64,000 bases of DNA, from the NCBI GenBank assembly GCA_029721515.1, contig CM056556.1:3348501-3412500 (forward strand), written 5' to 3'. Source of the DNA: Synanceia verrucosa (taxonomy: Eukaryota > Chordata > Actinopteri > Perciformes > Synanceiidae). Within the stretch, counting starts at the first letter, position 1. Each line of letters begins with the position of its first letter. This document shows, one piece after another, positions 22,835-34,702 of this stretch. The notes beneath the pieces were generated by a model. It was given only the letters and a program-made list of their open reading frames with translations. It did not search any database and was not told the DNA's origin. The translations under genes were made by a program, and so were the position numbers.

Positions 22835-23270
22835 TCTTTAACAGACTTTTTGTGCCTGATCACAGTATTTACAACTGCAGCCATAGATGTATTTTTGCTT
22901 TAGTGGAGCTTGTTGGCTAAATTTAAGAGCACTTTGAACAATGTGTGATGCATGTGATATAATCAGTTCTGTTCATGGTATTTGTAGGATTTTGTTTGTG
23001 TTCTGCTCATTAAAATCTAGAAAAGGGACGTACATATCTTTTTCTCTCGTCCTCCTAAATATCCCTCACTGTGCCACTATCACTATGCCTCACCATTATG
23101 CATGCAAGCAACTGTAAACTTTTGATTGGTGAAAGTTTCTGCATGAGTGACTTTAGCAATACACAAAACAGCATGCAAACAAATTTGCCAGTCAGCCCTG
23201 TGAATAGATATGCATTAGAAGATACAGACAGAGACAGAAGAAACACTGTGGTCCTCAAATAAATTCTTTT
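22835..23270. other. No gene or repeat recognised
   Basis: No supported content. Confidence 0.3.
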
Positions 23271-23276
23271 AATTTG

Positions 23277-23675
23277 TTAACTCTTTGAGTGCCATTGACG
23301 TATTTTGACATCAAAGTAGATTTTGGCAGCAGGTAGGGGCTTCTGGGAGATGTAGTCAGAGCATAAAGAGACGGTATACACCACAGAGATCAAAACAGGA
23401 AGTGGAGACGATCAAGATTAGAGAGTAAATCAAACAGAATCTGGACAAAAAGTGGTGATTTTGGTGAAAGTGTCCTCTACTCTACCTCTGATAAAACAAG
23501 AATGGAACAAGGTAAAAACAAACATTTTTTTCATGATGAAATAGAGAGTCTCTTCTTTCATTTGAGATATTCAGTGTTTTCAGAGACATAGTACAAAATA
23601 TTCTGTGGGTCTAGAAATATGACTCAAAATGGGCAAAAACGCTGACATAAGGCACTTTCTATTTGAGTGAGTTAA
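23277..23675 (-). mobile_element. TTAA MITE copy E
   Basis: Bounded by TTAA at 23277-23280 and 23672-23675. It starts TTAACTCTTTGAGTGCCATT and runs through the whole core in reverse orientation. The far end is shortened (TTTCTATTTGAGTGAGTTAA). It lacks the about 40-bp duplicated terminal block of the long type. Confidence 0.85.
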
Positions 23676-23679
23676 AGCA

Positions 23680-24525
23680 CCGCACATAAAAGATAGATGT
23701 ACATAAATAGAGGTCATGCTGACGACCAAACCGGGCAGTGAATCCAAAAGTGGATTAATTATGAGGAAAAATGATAAGGCAACAAAAACTAACCAGAAAC
23801 TCGAAAGTGGTGTTCAGCCTGCTGCAATATGGCCTATGAAGCCCATGACCCATGTGTTTTTCTGTTTTTTTTGTGTAGTGTGTAGCTTCAAGAATTTTCA
23901 TTTTTCAGCAAAATATAGAAATCAGCCTGAGGTGACATAGCACCGTAAAGTATCATATTAATTCTGCAGTGAAAATGACCTTACCTTCATTGTCTCTTTC
24001 TTTTTCTCATTACTTATCTCTGTCTTGCACATTTCCATTTATTTTCTCGTTGTGTTTTCCAGTAAACAAGCCATTAATTACTTGGTTATCTCGTTTGTCT
24101 TTGCCTTGACTTCTCTGAATGTTAAAATGTTTCCTTGGAGCTTTTTTGTTGTTGTTGGCAGTCGAAGACACCAATTAAGAGCCCAGTCTTGTGGGTCGTA
24201 TGTTCCCTGTTTGTGTGATTGAAGATGTGCAGTCGAGTTCACATCCAGACAGATTTGCAGAAATAGCAGTGGTTGTTTCCACAAATAACCCCTCGTAACG
24301 CATGGCTGGTCTGGAGCCGTCCGGCTGACTTTGTGCAGTATCTCTTCTAAACTCTCCTGTCCACAGGGAAGCTTGTGAACAGTTTATTAGGAGGGAGGAA
24401 GGGAGGGTGAACTGAGACGATGACGAGGCTGCAGATGCAAAACATGGATTAGGGATTATAACGAGATGCTTCTGGTCATCATTGTTCCTTTGAAATTGCC
24501 TTTTAATGCTTTATTCACTTCAGTT
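23680..24525. other. No gene or repeat recognised
   Basis: No supported content. Confidence 0.3.
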
Positions 24526-24526
24526 T

Positions 24527-25036
24527 CAGGGATCCTGCAGTTCCTAAAGTGTCTTAAATTAAAATCTGGGTAATTAAGGCCTTAAACTGTCTTAAATTTA
24601 CCGTAAATTTGCTGCAGGTATTACATTTTCAGATGGTGTGTTTAAGCCAATAGGAAAACACAGAATTCAGATTTACTGCATTTTGCACGTTATTTTATTC
24701 ACAAAGGTCACTTCTTTGTTCTTAAAAGTTGTGAAATTAAAGATGTAGAAAAAAAGTTAAGTGTTATGTCTTCAATTCATATTGCTGTTGCAAGTGTTAA
24801 AAGGCTGAAAAAAAATCATAAAAAATTCTATCTGAGATTAATCGGGTATCGGAATTTTTTTTTCCTACGTAATATTCATATCGGCATCCACCTCAAAAAC
24901 TCCATATTGATCGGGCCCTACAATAAATAGATTTTTTTCTACCAAAGAAATTGTTGCAATGTTTTTGGATCTTAAGTTAGATTTGTTTAAGTCTTAAAAA
25001 GTATTAAATTTGACTTTTAAATGGTGCAGAACCCTG
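24527..25036 (+). mobile_element. CAGGG...CCCTG dispersed DNA element, copy 1
   Basis: Starts CAGGGATCCTGCAG and ends GGTGCAGAACCCTG, an imperfect inverted terminal pair. The interior is rich in GTCTTAAATTAAAATCTGG and AAAAGTATTAAATTTGAC. Two relatives lie at 48193-48324 (internally deleted) and 62314-62816. Confidence 0.7.
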
Positions 25037-25039
25037 GGT

Positions 25040-25790
25040 TTGCATTGACTGATCAGTGTGTGGATTGCTCAGCACTGTGCTGAACCTCATAAATAATTCC
25101 TCTAGAAGAGTGTTTTTGATGAGTTTTTTTGGATCAATGTACACACAGAAATTGCAAAGCTCTGACAACATTTCTCACATTTGTCTTCATAAAATAACCA
25201 AATGTTTTACCAGAGAAGGCAGCTGTATAATAAGGTTTGTCTGCCCTCAAGTTAAATGTGAAGTAGATGAAGAGCCTAAATCCACTGGGAAGGCAATTTG
25301 TTCTTACATTCACACAGTAACTTAATGAGTGGACATTATTTTAGAAGCTTTTATATTATTTAAAGAGCGAGAGAAGTGGTCCCTTTCATATTGAGTCTTT
25401 ACTCTGAACTAAGTTGTGTTTGTGCCTCCTTTTCTTTGGTTTTCAGTCTGCTGGAGAGAAACTTTAGAACGGGTCAGTGACTTTCTGTCCGTCTAAATGA
25501 TTGCAGAGAGCCTCTGGTGTTCCTATTAAAGCTGTCAAGACGGTATGAGAGGATTTTTTTTTTTCTGGCGTGTCTGTGATGTCAATACTCTGTACAGAGC
25601 TGAAAAAGAGAAAGCAGCCTGGAGGCTCAGCTCATTGCTCAGATATCATGAAATAGCCTTTATATCCAGTTCCTGGATCAGGTTTGGATGTTACACGAAC
25701 TAAGTTATTCCCTGAAGTGGGGGTGTATGAATCAATCACAATTAAACACCAGAGCTGTTCATTTGGAAGTACCAGAAAAAATAATTTGTC
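25040..25790. other. No gene or repeat recognised
   Basis: No supported content. Confidence 0.3.
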
Positions 25791-25792
25791 CC

Positions 25793-26035
25793 TTAACTCA
25801 TTAAGTGCCAGCCTTTTCTTAAAAAAACAAAAGTGCCTTGTGACAGTGTTTTTTTTGGTCATTTTGAGTCGTACTTCATGATGTACAGAATATTTTGTAC
25901 TATGTCTCTGAAAACACTTAACAGCTCAAATAAAAGAAGAGACTCTCTATTTCATCATGAAATCTGTTTTTACCTTGTTCCATTCGTCGGATTTTAAATG
26001 ACATCGAAATACATCAATGGCACTCAGAGAGTTAT
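25793..26035 (+). mobile_element. TTAA MITE copy F, internally deleted
   Basis: Begins TTAACTCATTAAGTGCCAGC. The match runs to ACCTTGTTCCATTC at about 25985, then jumps straight to the terminal block GTCGGATTTTAAATGACATC and ends CACTCAGAGAGTTAT. About 250 bp are missing compared with copy G. Confidence 0.8.
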
Positions 26036-26039
26036 AGAA

Positions 26040-26770
26040 ATCAATAACTGTGATACAAATAATCAGGATTACCATTTTGATCATAATGTACTCCAACTAA
26101 AAGATCTAATCTGAAGCTTACACATCCTGCTTGTCCGACAGGAAATTCTCACCTGTTCTCAGTTCAGCCGACGACAAGCGATCTCAAGCAGCAGCTTTCA
26201 CACGTCTTAAAATACACCGAGCAGACTGACAGCGCTGAGTCAGCACATCTCCACGCTCTCTAGCTGTCAGCGTCCATCCTTGTCTCTGTCTCTCTCTCTC
26301 TCTCCTCTACACTTTCTCTGCTCATCCTCATAACAAATGCTGGAGGTTTAGCCTCCATGCATCTCCCTGATTGACTCAAGGCTACTCTCCTTCCACCTCT
26401 AATCACCCTCCTCATCGCTCTAACAAGCCCTAAAAGAAAGTCTTGATGATGCACTGACAGCTGCAGACTTTCACACAAACAACAATTGATTGACTCATGC
26501 CTGAGCGACTCCACATCTTCCCAGAGTAACTTCATACACCCTTATTGACATCCTCGTCCGTTTTAGTAATTGAATTGCTTGATCTTCTATGGGCTTTTGT
26601 GTGAACAAAGACAGCGTCTCGCCTCCTTCTGGCTCCCCGTGAGCCTTCTGGGGCTTTGAAGTGGTTCTCTGGCCTCGACACATCACCAGACAGGAGGATG
26701 TTGTTTGGAAAAGGCCAGACTGTCTGTTCTGTCCTGAGCTGACAGGACAGCAGCCACAGAGGAGGTGTGT
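26040..26770. other. No gene recognised; (CT)n tract
   Basis: A short (CT)n run lies at about 26283-26304. The overlapping - strand open frames look like chance. Confidence 0.35.
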
Positions 26771-26773
26771 GAA

Positions 26774-27269
26774 GTTAACTCTTTGAGTGCCAGCCCTTTT
26801 ATAAAACAGAAGGTGCCTTGTTCCAGCGTTTTTTGCCCATTTTGAGTCATATTTCTAGACCCACAGAATATTTTGTACTATGACTCTGAAAACACTGAAT
26901 AGCTCACATTAAAGAAGAGACTCTCTATTTCATCATGAAAAAAATGTTTGTTTTTACCTTGTTCCATTCTTGTTTTATCAGAGGTCAGAGTAGAGGACAC
27001 TTTCACCAAAATCACCACTTTTTGTCCAGATTCAGTTTTGCTCTCTAATCTCGATCGTCTCCACTTCCTGTTTTGATCTCTGTGGTGTATACTGTCTCTT
27101 TATGCACCAACTACATCTCCCAGAAGCCCCACATTACTCACAGGCTGCAGGAGACCACGATCGGCAACCTGTTGCCAAAAAACGACTTTGATGCATTATT
27201 ACGTTGATGCCACTCAAGGGTCGGATTTTAAATGACATCAAAATATGTCAATAGCGGTCAAAGAGTTAA
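26774..27269 (+). mobile_element. TTAA MITE copy G, full length
   Basis: The best long-type copy: 496 bp including TTAA on each side (26774-26777 and 27266-27269). The ends read CTCTTTGAGTGCCAGCCC and GCGGTCAAAGAG. The right end contains an internal near-repeat of the terminus (CACTCAAGGGTCGGATTTTA). Confidence 0.9.
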
Positions 27270-28575
27270 GACAGCCGGGGAGGTTTGTGGGGAAAAAAAA
27301 TAGAGGGAGGAAGGAAGGAAAATGAAGCTGGGGATGATGCCATAGGTGGACAAATAAAACCGATGACTTAATAAATGATGCATAGCTTTCTCTCTTTATT
27401 ATACTCTTCAGAGCAATTTGATGATGAAGGTAAACATGCAAGGCTGTATGGCTGAGAGATGAAATGGAATAGAGAGAGAGAGAGGAAGTGGGCGTGCTGC
27501 TTTCCATATGAAAATAGATTGACTTGGTAAGAAAGGACAAGAGAAGTTTTTGGCGTCTCTGTGTGCTGAAGATAAGCAGGAGAGAGAGGAGGAAGCTGAA
27601 TTGAAAAAAAAAAAATCGAGAGATGAAAGCATGAGCGGCTCAGCAGGAAGCTTTTATATGCCGAAAAAGTTGACAGTACGTTTGAAATACCACTCCTCTC
27701 ATTGTTGCTGCTGTCAGCATGTTTATACTCCACCACCCTGGCCTCATTCAAAAGGAAATGAAAGAGCTTTTATGTTGCCGATAAATGGCAGACTATAGGC
27801 CTCTACTGACTCTCCAGCCGCCCGTGTCTGCACTGACTCAGGTTTGATGTCGTGTCGAAGGGCCACTTGTGAATAAAAGCTGAAAGTCTTCTATCACTAT
27901 TATAGTTTGCGAGGACAGACATATGTCACGGCCCCGAGAGTCGACATTTGTCAAGTAGTATGTGTGTGAGAGAGCCGAGAAGCATTGGTGTGTGTGTTAC
28001 TGTGTTTTATAACACACTCCCACATCACATGTGTGGCTCTCGGTAATAAAGCCATTAATCATGTTCGCCATTTGCGCTGCTCTCGCTGCAAGATGTCTCA
28101 CTCGGTCTGTCCCAGGATGCAACATCAGATGCAGCTCGCTGGAGGGGAAAGGGGAGGCGTCCCAGGCTGGTTTGTTTGGTGTGTGGACTGAATATTCTGT
28201 GTGACCATGTGTGTGCTGTGTGAGATAATATTAATGGAAGAGGCCAGACAGACGGAAAATCACTTAAAAGTGAAGAGAGAGACGGAAATATGTTAGGACA
28301 GGAAATGAAAAAGTAATGTGCTGGGTTTCTAATATCGCTTTTCACTTATTGGCAGGTTGTTACAGTTTTATTTTGCTCTATAAGAGATGAATCATCACTT
28401 AACCTAATGAAAACTACCTGTATGTACATTGAACACTGACTCCTTATCCCTAATAAGGTGCACAATTTGTATGTAACTAACAGTTGTTTTTGTCCTAGAA
28501 TAAATTCTTGATTAATCTTTTCATTCATTCATTAATTCAATGCACTGGTCGACACCCAATTTATTATCTGAGTTC
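27270..28575. other. No gene or repeat recognised
   Basis: Purine-rich tracts (27300-27330, 27470-27490, 27570-27620) generate overlapping - strand open frames without motifs. Confidence 0.35.
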
Positions 28576-29061
28576 TTAACTCATTGCGTGTCAGCCATTT
28601 TATACAACAGAAAGTGCCTTGTCCAGTGTTTTTACCCATTTTGAGTCATATTTGTAGACCCACAGAATATTTTGTACTATGTCTCTTAACACACTGAATA
28701 GCTCAAATGAAAGAAGAGACTCTCTATTTCATCATGAAAAAAATGTTTGTTTTTACCTTGTTCCATTCTTGTTTTATCAGAGGTAGAGTAGAGGACACTT
28801 TCACCAAAATCACCACTTTTTGTCCAGATTCTGTTTGTTTTACTCTCTAATCTTGATCATCTCCACCTCCTGTTTTGATCTCTGTGGTGTATACCGCTCT
28901 GACTACATCTCCCAGAAGCCCCAACATCACTCACAGGTTGTGTGAGAGCGCCCTCTTGTGTCAGCTGCTGAAAAAACAGTTTGACGTATTTATACGCCGT
29001 CAATAGCAAGCGTTGGATTTTAAATGACATACAAACACAGCAGTGGCACTCAAATGGTTAT
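28576..29061 (+). mobile_element. TTAA MITE copy H
   Basis: Left TTAA at 28576-28579; the right end has drifted to TTAT (29058-29061). The right half shows the GAGAGCGCCCTCTTGTG block plus the TTGGATTTTAAATGACAT block, so it is a mix of the two right-end types. Confidence 0.85.
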
Positions 29062-29164
29062 ACTTCTCCAACTGTGTAATACTTTATCCAACTCCGTAAC
29101 CATGGAAACCGCACGAGCCCCCTGCAGTTCTCCGTCATGGTGCCAGAGACGCAATGCAATTTCC

Positions 29165-29239
29165 CTACCGATCAGTAGGTACATAGAGGTTCTCATCTTT
29201 TCTTACTTCTTCGGCTAGGTGTTCTTCAATGAGATTCAT
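29165..29239 (-). pseudogene. MADF-like domain fragment (tentative)
   Basis: From ATG at 29239 the frame reads MNLIEEHLAEEVRKDENLYV and stops at 29165. The pattern LIEEHLAEEVRKDENLY resembles the first helix of MADF/Adf-1 type DNA-binding domains (LI..V...P.LY). These are often carried by PIF/Harbinger transposons in fish. The usual downstream tryptophans of the domain are not reached before the stop. The frame is open for 65 further codons upstream, without recognisable content. A chance similarity cannot be excluded. Confidence 0.35.
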
Positions 29240-29449
29240 CTCGAAGTCTTGAATGCTAGTCGGTCTTCTGAAAATGGCGCTGGAAGTGTTTATGTTGTGG
29301 AGAGAATAGTCAAACCGGAAAAGTGATTCCGGAAGTGATGTGACGAAGGACCAATAAAACACGACAGAAGCTGTATTTCGCTTCAGTATTTGCTGTGGAA
29401 TATCAGTGAGCACCAGGAACCATTCGGAGAGTTGCACTTTTTTTTAAAA

Positions 29450-30310
29450 CAAATGTGTAGGGCTTGTTGTGGACAGGTTTGCATTGGCCCACAGCAGCAC
29501 AGCCGATTCTAAACGAGCCAAATACCTGAGATCTTCAAAATTTCGGAGTCAACTGCTCTTTTGCATCCCAGGCAACCTAGAAAGAGGGCTTAAGGTGTAC
29601 AACACTGGAATATGCCTTTAACAGTGTGTACTAAATAAAAAAGAAGAAAAACATATTTTTTAATTGCAAATGATCTGCTAATTAAAGACAATTATTAGAT
29701 GAATGAATTTTTACTAGCCTATTTGTTATGTGGATGTGACCTATAGAATAAAATAAAAAAGTAAAATTATTATCAGACGGCCTCTTTTTATAACATCTTT
29801 AATGATTTAATGATCAGCGATCACTTTTGCTGTTGATGTTTGTCTCTCCTCTGTACAGAAATTCAAGGACATGCATGTTATATTGTTCCTATAAGTTCAG
29901 TCTATTCAGCGTCTGTGAAAGGTATCAGCAGCATGTAAATCCAGGTGCTTGGCAGCACGCCGTGTCACGCTACACTCCCCCACGCTAACTAATGTGCTTT
30001 TATTTAGCCATCAATCCCCTTTAGCTGATGTCAGCTGGTTTTCTACGGCTCTGTGGTCATACATCAGCAATGAGAGGCTGGAGATCATTTCACATCATAG
30101 AGGAGATGGCTGATGGTGACATGAATGTAGATGAAGCCAAAAGTTTTTCTCTGGAAGCTTCAGCCTCCACCCTGTGAACAAGGACACACAGATGTCAAAA
30201 TATTCTGGTTTTTACTTTTATTCTGAAAAAGACAAAGCTAAACTGTTTACACAGTGAAAGAAAATCCATATTCCACTACCATTTCTGTTAACATGCTTGC
30301 ATATTCTTTG
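29450..30310. other. No gene or repeat recognised
   Basis: No supported content. Confidence 0.3.
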
Positions 30311-30317
30311 ATGGTGA

Positions 30318-30749
30318 TTAACTCATTGAGTGACATTGACGTATTTCGATGTCAAAGTGTTTTTTTCAGCAGCAGGTCGCCGATCGTGGTTTCCTGCAGC
30401 CTGTGAGTAATTTCTTGGCTTCTGGGAGATAAAGAGACGGTATACGCCACGGAGATCAAAGCAGGAAGTGGAGACGATCGAGATTAGAGATCAAAACAAA
30501 CAGAATCTGGACAAAAAGTGGTGATTTTGGTGAAAGTGTCCTCTACTCTACCTCTGATAAAACAAGAATGGAACAAGGTAAAAACAAACATTTTTTTCAT
30601 GATGAAATAGAGAGTCTCTTCTTTCATTTGAGCTATTCAGTGTTTTCAGAGACATAGTACAAAATATTCTGTGGGTCTAGAAATATGACTCAAAATGGGC
30701 AAAAACGCTGGAACAAGACACTCTCTGTTTTATAAAAGGGCTGGTTTAA
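30318..30749 (-). mobile_element. TTAA MITE copy I
   Basis: Reverse-orientation copy with TTAA at both ends (30318-30321, 30746-30749). It faces copy H 1.26 kb away, making an inverted pair. Confidence 0.85.
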
Positions 30750-30782
30750 CTAGTTGTTATTTTGCACTTTAAAAATACATAT

Positions 30783-31065
30783 TTTTGAGTTTATTTTTCA
30801 GGGTCTTATTTTTTATTTATTTTATCCAATTGTAGAATATTCTTATTTTTAAGGTTCAAATTAATGTAAGCCATTGATTAATAATAAATGGGTCAGTTTT
30901 TCATCAGACCTACTGCTGTTGACTATTGATCTCTGTTTGAGTAATATCACTTGATCAAGCCATTTCTAACACTCTGTACTAGAAAAAAAACGAATAAAAG
31001 TACGTATGATTCATGCTGATATCGTATCGGATCAATATCGGAATCGTGAAAAACCCCTAACGTGC
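30783..31065. repeat. Degenerate dispersed repeat, relative of 120-310
   Basis: Shares TTATTTTTCAGGGTCTT, TTTGAGTAATATCACTTGATC and a terminal ATCGGATCAATAT tract with the start of the window. Confidence 0.5.
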
Positions 31066-31084
31066 TGTATAATATTTAAAGAAT

Positions 31085-32145
31085 GCTGCTAAAACCTGAA
31101 TTGTATCGACATATTCCTCACATCTTGTGTTCTCCATTAAGATTGAGGCCTGTTTCAGAATATAATATATATTTCTAATTTTAAATCACACTATTCACCT
31201 CCTCCTTTCAAGGTGAGTGTCTGTTTTACAGAACAGCATGATATTTATCAGTGGATTGTAAAACCCATACAAAATGAATAGAGTTGTGTCAGCGTTAAGC
31301 CAAAGGTAATAATCTTTCTAAAAGTATAGCCGAGCCTCACCGAGTGTCAGGTTATTCCAAAGTAATAGAAATGTAAAAGCTTTGGAGAATCTCATTTATC
31401 TTTGTTCTGTTCACTTATGTTTGTGCGCCGTATTGATTTAGGAGTGCTGTCTTTGCAGAATTTCCATGCATCCTTTAATGGAGCGCTCTTATTCTGCTCT
31501 TTCCTCTTCTTGTCTTTTTTCCCTCTCTGTCTGTCACCGTTGCTCTTTTGTTTCCGTCCACACAAACTGGAAGAACCTCCTCACCCTTCAGCACTTACAA
31601 ACACTCACACACCCTCTGCTTCATTTAGTCATCTCTGCAGGCTCTTCTGTCTGCAGACAAATCCTTCCAGACTCTTTTTCCTTCCTGTTTCCTCTGCCAC
31701 ATCTATTCAATTTAGTTGATCCAGACTGTAAAAAATACCAGTTCACTCAAAACAGTCATTTGTTATTTGTTAAGATATTTGTTAAGATATGCTAATTATA
31801 ATATGCTAATTTAGCAAGAAATTGTTTTATTCAGTGACATAAATGTAAATATGCTGGGTCAACATAAGGTGTTCGCGTTACTATTACTTAATTATGAGCG
31901 GTAAATCAAACATAATAATCATTTATTGGGTGAACATACAAAAAAATATCGAAAGTTATTTCCAGACAATTATAATACCCTTATTTTGCAAGCGATGCAA
32001 ATGCTAAGTAGCTAACCATAGCAACTAATGAAAAAATAATTTTAAAAAAAATTGTATATATTTTGGTGCTAGATATTTTATTGATATTCTGTTTTATCCT
32101 ATTTTATTTTTTATTTCCTTGAACCCTGTGTGTTTTCATCTTTCA
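31085..32145. other. No gene or repeat recognised
   Basis: Presumed slc66a2 intron sequence. No exon matching the N-terminal half of the protein was found. Confidence 0.3.
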
Positions 32146-32203
32146 AGCTGCTGGAACTGTAAATTTCTCTGTGAGATGAATAAAGTATCTATCTATCTAT
32201 CTA
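32146..32203 (+). repeat. LINE 3' tail (L2/CR1-like) with (CTAT)n
   Basis: Reads AAGCTGCTGGAACTGTAAAT, TGAGATGAATAAAGTATCTA then CTATCTAT repeats. This is typical of the 3' end of fish L2-type LINEs with their short tandem tail. Only the tail is recognisable. Confidence 0.55.
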
Positions 32204-32593
32204 ATGCTGCTATGATTCTTGAGCACACTACAAAAACTTTCGGTTTATTTTAAGTCCAGTAAAGTACTTATCTTACCGTCCTCATTACAGACTCTCAGCA
32301 TGTGTTTTAAACTGTAAAGTTTCTTAAACTCGCGGCTCGCTCACTACTGCCACCTTCTGCTCTGGAGTTGTACATGCAATTTACTATCTTACCCAAAATG
32401 CATTAGGTTCTGTCAACATAAATTCATTTACACAATGTTAAGTTATTGCACATCATGCTAAAATAATATTACTTAATGATGTTCAACCACAAAACATGAC
32501 TATATATATGCTAGAAGCTACATGTTACAGATTAATTTAGCAGACAGTTTTTTGAATGTATTCACTCTAAATTCTGTCATCTCTCCTCTCCAG

Positions 32594-32810
32594 ATTTGGA
32601 CTTTGGCTTCTTCTGGAAGTGGAGCGCTTTCGAGGACTACCTGCTCTTCTGCTTCGGCTTCACCGTGCTGTGTGCCATCGTCACGCTGCTCCTGCTAGAC
32701 TCCGCCTTGTTTGTGGAGGCGCTGGGTTCCCTCGCCGTCATGTTTGAGGCCATGCTGGGCGTCCCACAGCTGCTGCAAAACTTCCAAAACCGCTCCACCA
32801 AAGGCATGAG
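32594..32810 (+). CDS. slc66a2: slc66a2 (PQLC1) penultimate coding exon, 217 bp
   Basis: The exon follows an acceptor (CTCTCCTCTCCAG) and ends at donor GGCATGAG|GTACAG. It encodes DLDFGFFWKWSAFEDYLLFC, a membrane stretch (FTVLCAIVTLLLLDSALF) and the second PQ-loop (VEALGSLAVMFEAMLGVPQL). It then reads LQNFQNRSTKGM before the split serine codon. This matches, from memory, the SLC66A2 region with FWQWSSF, DSALFVETLG, EAMLGVPQL and STEGMS. It starts in phase 1 and ends in phase 2, so it splices in frame to 44358. GC content is clearly above that of the flanks. SLC66A2 is a small multi-pass PQ-loop protein of internal membranes, reported to aid flippase-linked retrograde trafficking. Upstream exons were not found in the window. 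Confidence 0.93.
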
Positions 32811-33887
32811 GTACAGCACACTTTGAGGTCAAAGCTCTGCAGAAAGCTCATAACTCACTGCCACAGAGCTTTATTAGTGCTCACTAACACCACATGGAAA
32901 GTACTCTCATTAACCTTAATGTCCTGGGAGTGCAAGTAATTTAAATCCTCATGAGCAAAATATGCTGATAAGGTCATTCATAGTCATTAGAAAAGTGAGT
33001 CATGGTTTGGATAAGACTCATAAACAAGAATCATGAACAAGCATCTATCTGTTACAAGGGTAAATGCATTACCAATGGTAAGGAATCACACAGTGATTTA
33101 ACTTAAATACAGTCCCTCCCTCAGGCCTCATGTTTAACTACACTGATGAAAAAAGTGGAGGATAATCCTGTAAAATAGGGACTCAAAAAATCCCTCTAAA
33201 TGTCCTCTAAAATCAACTCATCCCCTCCATGAAATGTCCTCACTTGTGCTGTTAAATGCCACGTTTTGAGGTAATTCCAGCAGTTTGGACTTTACCCACA
33301 TTACATTCAAGGTCACCTTGGATGGAAAGAAGCGGCAGAATGCTGAGCTTGCATTTTGAGTGTTTTTCCTGTTAAGATTTCGCCAGAGTGCACAAAAGCC
33401 AAGTGTGTGCGTTGATTAGCCTCTCAGGTGGAGGACTGTGAGATCAATTACCCCCCTAATGGCACAGAACCTCATGCTAATTGTGACCATTATTTCCTCA
33501 TTACGTCTGTTGTCTGTCATCAGTGCAAAAAGCATGCATACACTGTGTGTGTGTGTGTTCCTGTCGAGGCGAAGCAGAATATTTTACTTCTTCTCTCCAG
33601 GATGCAGCCTCAGTGGATTTTCAGGAAGTGTTGACGTCAGACAGAAGTTTGCACAAACACCAGGGGAGTTTGTTGGTGATGCTAAAATTAGGATTCTGCA
33701 GTGACGTCAAACAGAATTAGCAACTCCCCTTGCGGTCGGGAGGGTTTTGTTTTCCATATTTCATAACTTCTTTCATACACAAAAAAGTTTGTGGGCTGCA
33801 CCCCACAATTTGAGAAAGCTGGAACTGAACGTGGCTATTATGCTGACGTTAGCCTGGGGTAACTTATTAACCATGCTAATTCTAGCT
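32811..33887. other. slc66a2 intron, 5' part
   Basis: No further exons recognised. A short GT run lies at about 33545. The last about 60 bp contain GTTAGCATGC-like motifs that continue beyond the hAT-like element at 34703-34740. Confidence 0.5.
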
Positions 33888-34694
33888 CAGTGGTGTAGTC
33901 TACATGATACGCAAGTATATGTCATATACCCACTAGAAAACGTCCCGAATCACCATATAACCACGACAAAATGTGAAAAGATACGTGTCAGCATGGATTC
34001 TAGGGGTCCATGATTGACAGGAGCCCAGAGAGGCCCCTAATACAGTTATAATACTGACAAAATAATATGACAATCAGTGATAAACTCGCAGTCACACATA
34101 TATTTTATTTACAATCTATTGTGTAACACTGAGATTATTTGTTTTTGGAAACATTTCTCAACGCCCTCCCCCCTCTAGTTAGTAAAATGGTTCAGTCCAG
34201 CTGCTCCATCAGACAGCCTGCAGAGAGCTAACTTTTCACAGACAGAGTGGAGGAGGAGACGACAGTATGTCTCAAAAGACAGGAAGTAAAAAAAGAAAAG
34301 AAAAAGTTCAGACAGGAGAAAGAAGTGAAGGGTCGACAGTTTGTCACCCAGTTCTTTCATAGACAAGGAGGGTCTGGTAGTGGTTCATGTGATGGAAAGT
34401 TCTGGAACATTAGCCTGTTAGCTATTCCTAGCTTTGTCCAGAGTTTATAAATTAGCTCACTTTTCTCTCCATATTAGCTCATATTTCTGAAGAAAACTAT
34501 AGATGTATTCATTCAGTTATGTTGCTTTTTCATGAATATGGGAATTATAGTCAAAAATATCACAAAAATGAATAGTTTTATGTAAAACTGTGTCATTTTC
34601 CACTAAGGGTGACCAATTTCTTTTCATGGGCCTAAAATCTCTGCATACATGGAGTCGGAGTTTACTCACTAGAATAAACCAGACTACACCACTG
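33888..34694. mobile_element. Non-autonomous hAT-like element, 807 bp, in slc66a2 intron
   Basis: Terminal inverted repeats CAGTGGTGTAGTCT (33888) and AGACTACACCACTG (to 34694). Flanking octamers TTCTAGCT and GTCTAGCT agree at 7 of 8 bases, as expected of hAT insertions. No transposase frame is present; the longest open frames are about 65 codons and lack motifs. A partial relative lies at 20180-20540. Confidence 0.85.
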
Positions 34695-34702
34695 GTCTAG
34701 CT

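Noticed and set aside
27368..27751. 127-codon - strand open frame with two overlapping others
   Set aside because: Purine-rich low-complexity DNA; no motif and overlapping frames.
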